Shown: one piece after another, positions 7,586 to 14,540 of the stretch
Layout of the letters: each line of letters opens with the position of its first letter
Numbering within the stretch: position 1 is the first letter of the stretch
Source: Armatimonadota bacterium
Lineage (GTDB): Bacteria; Armatimonadota; Fimbriimonadia; Fimbriimonadales; GBS-DC
DNA length: 53,477 nucleotides
Direction of reading: 5' to 3'
Assembly (NCBI GenBank): GCA_023511915.1
Contig: JAIMAN010000012.1
Location: 1 to 53,477 of the forward strand
Notes under the pieces: generated by a model
What the model saw: only the letters and a program-made list of their open reading frames with translations
The model's database searches: none
Told to the model about the DNA's origin: nothing
Made by a program: the position numbers and the translations under genes

Positions 7586-7700
7586 GTAGTCCTGCACGGG
7601 GCGCGAGTTCAGCGATGTCCCTTTCTGGAAGGGCGAGTTCGGGACAAATGGTGGTAGAGTTAGATAGGTGAATTGAGATAAAGTATGCCGTTGCAGGGGG

Positions 7701-7709
7701 GATTCCTGC
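7701..7709 (-). promoter_or_regulatory. GCAGGAATC element upstream of the hypothetical gene
   Basis: GCAGGAATC on the minus strand is followed 13 nt later by CATACTTT, a plausible -10. It faces the gene ending at 6989, with 124 nt between the start of the element and the chosen ATG at 7585. It lies just outside the hrcA promoter on the other strand. Confidence 0.45.
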
Positions 7710-7731
7710 CGCCCTCTGCCCCCCGACAGGG

Positions 7732-7737
7732 TACAAT
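7732..7737 (+). promoter_or_regulatory. -10 box of hrcA
   Basis: GGGTACAAT lies 17 nt before the TTG at 7755, predicting a leader of about ten bases. No CIRCE inverted repeat is visible near it. Confidence 0.55.
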
Positions 7738-7754
7738 TAGTGTGGTGATCGCGC

Positions 7755-8816
7755 TTGGCTCGCAGACGCACAGTGCAGACGGAGATGTTGGACACACGCA
7801 AAGCCGCCATTTTGCGGGCGGTGGCGCGTGAACACATCCGCACGGGCGAACCTGTCGGCTCGCAGGCGATTGTGCAGCGGTACGCGCTGGGGGTCAAGCC
7901 CGCTACGGTGCGCAACGAGATGGCGGCGATGACCGAGTACGGCTACCTCGCGCAGCCGCACACCAGCGCGGGTAGAGTGCCCACCACGCGCGGCTACCGC
8001 TACTATGTGGAACACCTGATGGGCGGAACCACGACGCTGCGCATCGAGAGCTACTTCCGACGCCTGCCCGAACCGGGCGAAAGCTTGACCGAGCTACTGC
8101 AGGCGACCTTGCAACTGCTCGCGCGCGCGGCACAGTCGGTCGCGTTTGCCGCCACCGCGCGCGACGAGACGATGCGCGTGCTGCGCTGCGTGCTGACGCC
8201 CTGCGCCCCGCGCCGCGTGCTGTCGGTCGTGGTGATGGAACACGGCGAGGTGGACAACCGCCTCATTGACCTGCAGTATGCGCCCTCGCAACGCGCCTTG
8301 AACCGTATCCAGAGCGTGCTGGCGATGATGATTGAGGGGCAAACCGTGCGCGCAGTGCTGACGCTTGACCCCGCCCACGCGCCCGCGCTCGAATCGCCCG
8401 CCGAACGCGAGACGCTCGTGAGCCTGCTGCGCGCCGTCCAACAGCAGGTGCAGGACATCACCGAGGGCGAGCTGCTCTACGATGGGATGGTCTACCTGCT
8501 GCGCCTGCCCGAATTTCAGCGCGAGGTGCGCCAGCTGGAGGCGGTGCTGCGCGTGCTGGAGGCGCGCAAACCGCTCTACCGCCTGCTCCAACAAGGCGGC
8601 GACGCTGAACTGCACATCACCATCGGCGAGGAGAACCCCATCGACGCGCTGCGCAGCTGCACGCTGGTCTACGCCCGCTATTATGCAGGCGGGCGACCCG
8701 CAGGCATGATCGGGCTGATGGGACCCGTGCGCATGGACTACGACCACGCGCTGCCCGCTGTGCGCCACGCCGCGAACGCGCTGAGCGACCTGCTCACGCG
8801 CACACTCTACTCGTAA
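7755..8816 (+). CDS. hrcA: Heat-inducible transcription repressor HrcA
   Basis: The product is 353 residues from a TTG start. The N-terminal winged helix contains [20 protein letters not shown] and [13 protein letters not shown], followed by the HrcA hallmark [17 protein letters not shown] near 74-88. The rest is the GAF-like and dimerisation region. HrcA normally represses groESL and dnaK operons by binding CIRCE. Here it is alone, without grpE or dnaK, and is followed after 14 nt by trpG/pabA. An ATG at 7785 ([10 protein letters not shown]) looks like the usual HrcA start but leaves a longer leader. TTG fits the promoter position. The start is therefore uncertain while the family is clear. 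Confidence 0.9.
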   Translation: MARRRTVQTEMLDTRKAAILRAVAREHIRTGEPVGSQAIVQRYALGVKPATVRNEMAAMTEYGYLAQPHTSAGRVPTTRGYRYYVEHLMGGTTTLRIESYFRRLPEPGESLTELLQATLQLLARAAQSVAFAATARDETMRVLRCVLTPCAPRRVLSVVVMEHGEVDNRLIDLQYAPSQRALNRIQSVLAMMIEGQTVRAVLTLDPAHAPALESPAERETLVSLLRAVQQQVQDITEGELLYDGMVYLLRLPEFQREVRQLEAVLRVLEARKPLYRLLQQGGDAELHITIGEENPIDALRSCTLVYARYYAGGRPAGMIGLMGPVRMDYDHALPAVRHAANALSDLLTRTLYS

Positions 8817-8830
8817 ACAGGAGCTATGCC

Positions 8831-9406
8831 GTGAAGGTATTGATGATTGACAACTACGATAGCTTTACCTACAATTTGGTGCAATATTTAGGCGAGCTGG
8901 GCGCGGAGCTGACCGTCGTGCGCAACGACGAGCTGACCGTCGAGCAGGCGCTCGCGCTGCAGCCCGACCGCATCGTGATTTCGCCCGGTCCCTGCACGCC
9001 GAACGAGGCGGGTATTAGCGTCCCGCTGATTCAGGCGGCGGCGGGCAAGGTTCCGATTCTGGGCGTGTGCTTGGGGCATCAGGCGATTGGCGCGGCGTTC
9101 GGGGGCAACATCGTTCGCGCGAAACGCCCCATGCACGGCAAGGAGTCGCCTGTGCGCCACACGAACGCGGGCGTCTTTCGCGGCGCGCCCAACCCGCTGC
9201 GCGCCATCCGCTACCACTCGCTGGTGATTGAACGCGCGACCCTCCCCGACTGCCTCGAAATCACCGCCGAAAGCGACGACGACCACGAAATCATGGGCGT
9301 GCGCCACAAACACCATCCCATCGAAGGCGTGCAGTTCCACCCCGAATCGATCCTCAGCGAGGCGGGGATGCAGATTTTGCGCAACTTTCTCGATGCGCCC
9401 CGTTGA
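8831..9406 (+). CDS. Glutamine amidotransferase, anthranilate/aminodeoxychorismate synthase component II
   Basis: The 191-residue class-I amidotransferase has the oxyanion-hole [12 protein letters not shown] motif near 57-68, the nucleophile cysteine in [11 protein letters not shown] near 79-84, and the His-Glu pair in [10 protein letters not shown] near 170. It supplies ammonia from glutamine to TrpE or PabB. The trpG and pabA forms cannot be separated without the partner, which is not in the window. The GTG at 8831 is supported by AGGAG seven bases upstream. It follows hrcA by 14 nt and probably shares its message. Confidence 0.9.
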   Translation: MKVLMIDNYDSFTYNLVQYLGELGAELTVVRNDELTVEQALALQPDRIVISPGPCTPNEAGISVPLIQAAAGKVPILGVCLGHQAIGAAFGGNIVRAKRPMHGKESPVRHTNAGVFRGAPNPLRAIRYHSLVIERATLPDCLEITAESDDDHEIMGVRHKHHPIEGVQFHPESILSEAGMQILRNFLDAPR

Positions 9407-9453
9407 TATAAGACTTTGCGCTCGCGCCTCAGAATACGATTTCTGAATTGGGG

Positions 9454-9459
9454 TATAAT
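9454..9459 (+). promoter_or_regulatory. -10 box of the dockerin-type secreted protein
   Basis: GGGGTATAAT is followed by a leader of about 30 nt containing a strong AAAGGAGG ribosome-binding site. This gene is therefore leadered, unlike many neighbours with the same box. Confidence 0.65.
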
Positions 9460-9495
9460 AGGGCATCCCCTATGGGGAAAGGAGGTATATCAACG

Positions 9496-10536
9496 ATGAG
9501 ACGACCGATGATGGTACTCGGTGGGTTATTGGCGCTGGCAGCGCTGGCGCATGCGCAAGCTGACGGGCGCAACATCCCCAGCAAGTACGGCGCGCCCCTC
9601 GCCTCGCAGACCAACTACACGGGCTTCGGCGACCGTGTGAGCAACGACCAAGCATGGGGCTCCGAACTGAACCAGCTCTTCGCCAAGTGTGTCAACGGCG
9701 TGCTGTATATTGCGGTCACGGGCAACCTGGAGGGCAACGGCAACTCGATACACCTCTACATCGACACAGGGCGCAGCCAAAGCAACACCTTCAACCTAAC
9801 GACGGACTGCATCAACTGCTCCGTGCAGGGGATGAGCGGTGTGCTGTTTGACCACAACCCCGACTATGTGCTGGGCGTCAACCGCTTCGACGACGGGCAG
9901 GGCAACGACAACATCTACATCGACTTGCACGATGTGGTGGGCAACCAGTCCACCTATCTGGGGGCGGTTGCCGTCGGTTCAGGCGAGGGTACGGTCGATC
10001 AAGGCGTCAAGGCGGGTTTCGACAACTCGAACCTGCAGGGCGTCACGAGCGCCCCGAACAACATCGGCGACCCTGCAACCGCCACGACGGGGCTGGAGGT
10101 CGCGATTCCGCTGAGCGCGCTGGGCAACCCGCAGGGCGAGATTCGGATTCTGGCGGTGCTGACGGGCGGTGCAGACTTGAGCGACCCGTGCCGCGGCACT
10201 TACCTGTCCAACCAGTCGCTGCCCGCGATGAACATCGGCGATACCAGCCAGCAGTTGCCGAACGGGGCGTGGTCGCGCTGTCCCGACCCGCCGTTCGATA
10301 GCTTCCCGTTCAGCTTCGTCGCGCTGGCGGGCGACCACTTCGTGTCGGTGCAGCCGTGTCCTGCGGGACCCGAGGGCGATGTGAACGGCGACGGCTGCGT
10401 CGATGACGCCGACCTGCTGATTGTGCTGTTCAACTTCGGCAACGCGGGCGGTCAGGGCGATGTGAACAACGACAGCATCGTTGACGACGCCGACCTGCTG
10501 ATTGTGCTGTTCAACTTCGGCGCAGGGTGCCAGTAA
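9496..10536 (+). CDS. Secreted protein with two C-terminal dockerin-type EF-hands
   Basis: The product is 346 residues from the ATG at 9496, preceded by AAAGGAGG. An N-terminal Sec signal peptide (RRPMMVLGGLLALAALAHAQA) is followed by about 270 residues with many Asn, Gly and Asp residues and beta-type patterns. The C-terminus carries two calcium-binding loops, DVNGDGCVDDADL and DVNNDSIVDDADL, each followed by LIVLFNFG. Dockerin repeats bind cohesins in cellulosomes. In Armatimonadota-like genomes such tails occur on many exported proteins without a cellulosome, so here they may act as a sorting or attachment tag. No cohesin is in the window and the main domain is not recognised. Confidence 0.85.
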   Translation: MRRPMMVLGGLLALAALAHAQADGRNIPSKYGAPLASQTNYTGFGDRVSNDQAWGSELNQLFAKCVNGVLYIAVTGNLEGNGNSIHLYIDTGRSQSNTFNLTTDCINCSVQGMSGVLFDHNPDYVLGVNRFDDGQGNDNIYIDLHDVVGNQSTYLGAVAVGSGEGTVDQGVKAGFDNSNLQGVTSAPNNIGDPATATTGLEVAIPLSALGNPQGEIRILAVLTGGADLSDPCRGTYLSNQSLPAMNIGDTSQQLPNGAWSRCPDPPFDSFPFSFVALAGDHFVSVQPCPAGPEGDVNGDGCVDDADLLIVLFNFGNAGGQGDVNNDSIVDDADLLIVLFNFGAGCQ

Positions 10537-10550
10537 GCCCTCACCCCCTT

Positions 10551-10577
10551 CCCCTCTCCCACAGCGTGGGAGAGGGG
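10551..10577. repeat. CCCCTCTCCCAC palindrome after the dockerin-type gene
   Basis: A perfect 12-bp stem (CCCCTCTCCCAC / GTGGGAGAGGGG) with an AGC loop lies 14 nt past the stop codon. No T-run follows, so it is at best a weak terminator. A close copy occurs at 15819-15845, and related GC-rich palindromes lie inside the gene at 12112-13332, which suggests a dispersed repeat family. Confidence 0.7.
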
Positions 10578-10627
10578 GTACTGCCCACCGCCAAGAGGCT
10601 TTCCGCGCTTTATAACCCCCCCAAATA

Positions 10628-10636
10628 GCAGGAATC
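10628..10636 (+). promoter_or_regulatory. GCAGGAATC element upstream of the broken lipoprotein gene
   Basis: GCAGGAATC lies 15 nt before TACAAT (10652-10657) and begins 48 nt before the ATG at 10676. The orientation is sense. Confidence 0.5.
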
Positions 10637-10651
10637 CCTTCCCACGCACGC

Positions 10652-10657
10652 TACAAT
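10652..10657 (+). promoter_or_regulatory. -10 box of the broken lipoprotein gene
   Basis: TACAAT is preceded by GC and not by the GG seen at most other boxes. It ends 18 nt before the ATG, leaving room for the ribosome-binding site AGGTGA. Confidence 0.5.
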
Positions 10658-10675
10658 TATGCACAGGTGATCCGC

Positions 10676-12093
10676 ATGAGGAAACTGTGTGCGTTGTTGG
10701 GGCTTGCAACTGCAGTGTGTTTGTTGGCGTGAGGCTGGCTGCGCCAACCCGACGAGAAGTTCACGACCAACCTGCCCGTCGCCGTGCTGATTGGCGAGCA
10801 GAGCGGCTACCTGTTGACCCCGCCTGAGTTTGTGGCGCAGCCGTTCATTCGGCGCATCGAGTGGTCGCCCGACGGCAACTATGCCGTGCTGTTCCAGACC
10901 GCCCTGCGCGCGGAGACGCCGACGCTCGACGATGCCGTGATGCGCCACCGCGTGCTGCTCTGGAGCCGTAGGACGCGCCGCCTGAGCGTGCTGTGGGAAT
11001 CGGCGCAAACCGACCGTGAGGTGAACCCGAACCGCGAGTTCCAAGTCGCGTTTGTTGGCAAGGCGCCGCTTTGCCTATTCGCGGTGCGCGTGTGGGACGA
11101 GGCGAAGCAAGATGACCCGTGGCAGGCGTATGCAGCGGTTTTGGGCGGGCGCACGATTCCGTTGGGCGCGTATCGCGAAGCGTGGCTGCTCGCGCCACCC
11201 GCCGAAGACATCGGCTACATCCTCGTCGCCGAGTCGGAGAACCTGCTCTACAAGCGTAAGTACGCGCCCGTCGGCGCCAACGGAATGCTCGCCAATTTCC
11301 AGCCCGTGTCCGAGGAGTTGGACATCACCGCTTGTACGCCTACTCCACGCGCAGGGGCAACCCTGACCTGTGGTACGAGGACGGCAAGCAGATGCTGCTC
11401 TCCTCGTTCGGTCCGCCGATTGCCGTACCAGAAACCGATGGCGCTGAGCACCGCGTGGAGCCTGTCTACTTGCTTTGGAACCTACGCACGAATCAGGTAC
11501 AGCCGATTGACAACGCGCGGGCGCGCTACTACCGCGTGAACCAAGAAACGCAGCTTCACGCCCGTTCGGAGCGGCATTCCCTCCAGCACGCGGGCAACCC
11601 TGCCGAGACCGCCGCGACTTGGCTTTCTGAGGGCGAGCGCGCCGTGCTGGTGGCGTCCGATTCTGCGCTGGCGGAGGTCGCGCCGCAGGGCGATGCGATT
11701 CTGTATATGGCGCACGGCGCGGCGTTCTACCGCGAGATTCGGCGCACGAGCGCGGACGCCATTCGCGAGATGCAGGATCGCGCCGACCGCGAGCAATACC
11801 TGAAAAACGCGAAACAGATTGCTGTCGCACTGCTGATGTATGTGCAAGACTATGACGAGATGTTCCCCCCGAACTTCGGCGACGACGGGGTGTCGCAGGT
11901 GCTGCTGCCCTACCTCAAGGATCCGGGCGTCTTCGAGGTTAACGGCGCGTTCGCCTTCCGCTACCAGATGGACGGGCAGTGGTTGGGCAATATCGAGAAT
12001 CCTGTTGAGACAGTTGCTGGCTACCTAGAGTTGCCGAACGGGCGCATGGTGATTTACGCCGATGGGCATGTGAAGTGGCAGCCGTATCGGTAG
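10676..12093 (+). pseudogene. Lipoprotein gene with WD40/TolB-like and H-X9-DG-type regions, broken by a TGA and a frameshift
   Basis: A lipoprotein signal begins at 10676 (RKLCALLGLATAVCLLA). TGA at 10730-10732 then falls exactly where the lipobox cysteine (TGC or TGT) should be, after which the frame continues as GWLRQPDEKF. A beta-propeller-like part (RRIEWSPDGNYAVLF) follows. Near 11326-11332 the sensible reading changes frame and resumes at LYAYSTRRGNPDLW. The last 110 residues (NAKQIAVALLMYVQDYDE, YADGHVKW) resemble the C-terminal part of DUF1559/H-X9-DG proteins but lack a prepilin leader. Two independent lesions favour a pseudogene, but sequencing errors are possible. The promoter and ribosome-binding site look intact. 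Confidence 0.7.
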
Positions 12094-12097
12094 CAGG

Positions 12098-12103
12098 TAC
12101 AAT
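12098..12103 (+). promoter_or_regulatory. -10 box of the membrane protein gene (leaderless type)
   Basis: AGGTACAAT ends 8 nt before the GTG at 12112, with no ribosome-binding site in between. Confidence 0.6.
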
Positions 12104-12111
12104 CGGGCGTT

Positions 12112-13332
12112 GTGGCGGGCGTCGTTTGGGCGTTGTGGCTCGCGCTGGGCGTGTGGGACCTGATGCGCATCTGGCGGATAGCGCCGAATGTGCATACAGA
12201 GTCTCCCCCCCTCCAGTCGGTTCCCCTCGCTTCGCGAGGGGAACCGAGCGGAGCGCCTGTGCAGTTTCCCCCGCGTGTAGGGGAGCTGAGCGGGGCGCGC
12301 GTTCGGTTCCCCCTGCCCGCAGGGGGAACCTTAAGGAGGGGGTTCTCGACTTTTCAGGTGCATCTCCGCTGGCTGGGCGATGGGCGTGGGTGGGCGCTTG
12401 CGCTCAGCGTGGCGAGTTTCGCGCCTGCTGTTGCGCCTGACGCGAGCCTGCTCGTGCAAGCTGCGCTGACCGTGCTGGTGGGCGTGGGGCTACTGCGTCT
12501 GATGCACGCGCTCGATTCGCGAGCCGTTGGGCAAGGCGTGATTGCGGGTCTGGGGCTGATTGCGCTCGTGCTGGATTCGCTGAGCGGCGGCGCGTGGGCG
12601 CGACACGGCGCGCTGGGGCACGGCACAGAGGCGCACGGCGTCGGCGTGCAATACGGCGCGCTCGCGCTGCTGTGGGGGTTGCTCGTGGTTCGCGCGTGGC
12701 GGCGCATCGAGGGCAATCCGCTCGGCGCGGTGGTCGGGCTAGGCGCGCTGGCATGCTGGCTCGGCTGGGCGGGGCTGACGCCTGCCGTCGGCTGGGGCGC
12801 GGCGACGACCGCGCTTGCGCTGGGGCTTGGGCAGCTGCGCCGCGAACGCGACGAACGCAAGCGCGTGCGCCTGACGCTCCAGAACCGCGTGGTGCGCGTC
12901 GTGCGTCGCGCCTCGAACGCCGACCTCGCGCTGGCAGGAGGCGCGCTGGTCGGGCTGTGCCTGCTCGCGCTTGGGCTGAGCGGTGCGCCTCTCCCTGAAA
13001 CGCCACGGCTTGGGGCGCACGCAGGCTGGCAGGCGGGGGTGGTAGGCGTGCTTACGTTGGGGATGGGGATTGAATTGCCCCCACCCCGTCCCTCCCCGCA
13101 CGCGGGGAGGGCGCGAGGATTCCTCCCCCGTGTACGGGGGAGGTTAGGAGGGGGGCAACAACTGTACCTCTCGGCGATTCTCGGACTCGCCCCCCTGACC
13201 CTGCTCGGCGGCGAGCCACTGGCGACGCTCGCGCTTGTTATGCTCATGGTATGGGCAAGCCGCGACGAGAACCTGCAGGAATACCCCACTCGCGCGTCGA
13301 ACCTACCGACCCGTACAGGAGGCAACGAATGA
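12112..13332 (+). CDS. Polytopic membrane protein of unknown function interrupted by palindromic repeats
   Basis: The 406-residue product starts at GTG 12112. It has about ten hydrophobic segments rich in Ala, Leu, Gly and Trp. Two stretches, about residues 32-77 and 322-349, are not membrane-like. They are rich in Pro, Arg, Gly and Ser and are encoded by clusters of GC-rich hairpins. Both clusters keep the reading frame open. I do not recognise the family. The stop overlaps the ATG of the SurA-like gene (ATGA), so the two are translationally coupled. This may hint at a role in envelope biogenesis. Confidence 0.7.
   Translation: MAGVVWALWLALGVWDLMRIWRIAPNVHTESPPLQSVPLASRGEPSGAPVQFPPRVGELSGARVRFPLPAGGTLRRGFSTFQVHLRWLGDGRGWALALSVASFAPAVAPDASLLVQAALTVLVGVGLLRLMHALDSRAVGQGVIAGLGLIALVLDSLSGGAWARHGALGHGTEAHGVGVQYGALALLWGLLVVRAWRRIEGNPLGAVVGLGALACWLGWAGLTPAVGWGAATTALALGLGQLRRERDERKRVRLTLQNRVVRVVRRASNADLALAGGALVGLCLLALGLSGAPLPETPRLGAHAGWQAGVVGVLTLGMGIELPPPRPSPHAGRARGFLPRVRGRLGGGQQLYLSAILGLAPLTLLGGEPLATLALVMLMVWASRDENLQEYPTRASNLPTRTGGNE
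12205..12342. repeat. Palindromic repeat cluster inside a coding region, copy 1
   Basis: Three hairpins stand in tandem: GGTTCCCCTCGC...GCGAGGGGAACC at 12219-12245, a weaker one around 12255-12275, and GGTTCCCCCTG...CAGGGGGAACC at 12305-12330. They are separated by similar spacers (GAGCGGAGCGCCTG, GAGCGGGGCGCGCG). The cluster is bounded by CCCCCTCC and GGAGGGGG in inverted orientation. This looks like a mobile palindromic element that inserted and partly duplicated. Confidence 0.7.
13075..13159. repeat. Palindromic repeat cluster inside a coding region, copy 2
   Basis: Two hairpins, CCCTCCCC...GGGGAGGG (13090-13111) and the near-perfect CCTCCCCCGT/ACGGGGGAGG (13122-13143), are enclosed by TTGCCCCC at the left and GGGGGCAA at the right. 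The inverted outer ends suggest a discrete inserted unit. The reading frame of the membrane protein passes through it. Confidence 0.7.
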
Positions 13333-14486
13333 AATCGACGACTGGTTTAGCGAGCATGCTTGGAATCGTGCTTGCGCTCAGCCCGCTTGCGGGCGGCGCG
13401 TTGCAAACGCAACCGAAGCAGGAACCGAAACAACAACCGCAGAAGCAGCAGCAACCGAAGCAGGAACCGAAACAACAACCGCAGAAGCAGCAACAGCCGA
13501 AGCAGGGTCAGCAACAGCAGAAGCAGACCCAGCAGCGACAACAACAACGCCAGCAGACTCAACAGCGGCAGGGTCAGCAGGCGCAGCGCCCGCAAACGCC
13601 CCAGCAGTATCGCCCCAAGCCGCTGCCCGCAGGCGATACCGTTGTGGCGACCGTGAACGGCGAGCCGATCCGCGCCAGCGAACTCATCCAAGCCAGCTAC
13701 GAGTGGTTCGCCGCGACCGCTATCGAGGAGCTAATCCTGGAGCGCGTCATCGAGCAGGAGGCGCGCGCACAGCGCGTCACCGTCTCCAACGCCGAAGTGG
13801 AAGCCCGCTACAAGCAGCAACTCCAAAACGCCGAGTCACAGGTTCCCCCCGGCATGAGCCTCGACGACTTCCTCAAGCGCAACCAGTTCCCGCCCAGCCG
13901 ACTGTTCGCCCGAATCCGCAGCCAGTTGCTGGTGGAAAAACTCGTCGAGCGACAGGTGAACCTCGACGACTTCGTGGAATACAGCCAACTCGTGATTCGC
14001 ATTCAGGGCAACACGCCCGAACAGCAAGAGGAGAACACCCCTGCTGCTGAAGCCAAAGCGCAGGAAGCCTACCAGAAAATCAAAGAGGGGCTGGACTTCG
14101 CCGAGGCGGTCAAGGAATACTCCGAAGACCCGTTCAGCAAAGATCGTGGCGGCAAGATGAACTGGCAGAACCTCAACTTCATCGTGCCCGACCTGCGCCA
14201 GAAACTGCAGGCGATGCAACCGGGCGAAATCTCCGAGCCGTTCAAAATGATGGGCAGCATCGTGATTATCCGCAAGGAGCGCACGGGGTCGCAAGCCTCG
14301 CCCGAAGAGCAGCAGGAGCTGCGCGAGCAAGCCGTGCGCCTGCAGATTGGCGAGTATGTGCGCCAGCTGCAAGCGAAGGCGAAGATCACGAACACTATCG
14401 TGCAGCCGTTCGACCCGACGACCGCCGCGCCGCCCGGCGGACCGAACGCGCCGCGTCCGCCCGCTGCGCGTCCCGTGCCGCGCTAA
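13329..14486 (+). CDS. SurA/PpiC-type peptidyl-prolyl isomerase with Gln-rich linker
   Basis: The 385-residue protein begins with a signal peptide (TTGLASMLGIVLALSPLAGG). An unusual Lys/Gln/Pro-rich stretch with two copies of a 14-residue repeat fills about residues 28-95. A SurA-N-like chaperone helix region (VVATVNGEPIRASELIQ onward) and a parvulin domain follow (YQKIKEGLDFAEAVKEYS, DRGGKMNW, near 240-340), then a Pro-rich end. It should fold exported proteins outside the cytoplasmic membrane. The start at 13329 has an AGGAGG site and overlaps the upstream stop. Confidence 0.88.
   Translation: MKSTTGLASMLGIVLALSPLAGGALQTQPKQEPKQQPQKQQQPKQEPKQQPQKQQQPKQGQQQQKQTQQRQQQRQQTQQRQGQQAQRPQTPQQYRPKPLPAGDTVVATVNGEPIRASELIQASYEWFAATAIEELILERVIEQEARAQRVTVSNAEVEARYKQQLQNAESQVPPGMSLDDFLKRNQFPPSRLFARIRSQLLVEKLVERQVNLDDFVEYSQLVIRIQGNTPEQQEENTPAAEAKAQEAYQKIKEGLDFAEAVKEYSEDPFSKDRGGKMNWQNLNFIVPDLRQKLQAMQPGEISEPFKMMGSIVIIRKERTGSQASPEEQQELREQAVRLQIGEYVRQLQAKAKITNTIVQPFDPTTAAPPGGPNAPRPPAARPVPR
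13412..13495 (+). repeat. 42-bp tandem repeat, two copies, in the SurA-like gene
   Basis: The unit begins ACCGAAGCAGGAACCGAAAC and repeats after exactly 42 bp, encoding PKQEPKQQPQKQQQ twice. The copies are nearly identical at DNA level, which suggests recent duplication or slippage. A degenerate Gln-rich continuation follows. Confidence 0.85.
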
Positions 14487-14497
14487 GCAACCAATTT

Positions 14498-14524
14498 CGG
14501 CTGGGGCGAACCCCGCCTCAGCCG
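14498..14524 (+). terminator. Hairpin between the SurA-like and oxidoreductase genes
   Basis: The arms CGGCTG and CAGCCG enclose a GGGG-CGAA-CCCC hairpin. It sits 11 nt after the upstream stop and 4 nt before the AAGGAGG site of the next gene. There is no T-run, so it may be an mRNA-stabilising or processing structure and not a terminator. Confidence 0.35.
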
Positions 14525-14540
14525 CTAAAGGAGGCAACCC

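Noticed and set aside
7681-7760. CIRCE operator expected near hrcA
   Set aside because: No TTAGCACTC-N9-GAGTGCTAA or close variant is present.
10551-10577. Simple terminator after the dockerin-type gene
   Set aside because: No T-run follows either arm and the palindrome recurs elsewhere, so a dispersed repeat is the better description.
10730-10760. Selenocysteine recoding at the in-frame TGA
   Set aside because: The hairpin is short, imperfect and without a typical bacterial SECIS loop, and a second frameshift in the gene favours decay or sequence error.
12205-13159. CRISPR array from the clustered hairpins
   Set aside because: Units are not identical, spacers are not unique or regular in length, and no cas genes are near.
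13412-13470. GCAGGAACC inside the SurA-like gene as copies of the regulatory element
   Set aside because: It differs at the third-last base, lies in a coding repeat (Gln-Glu-Pro) and has no promoter-like context.
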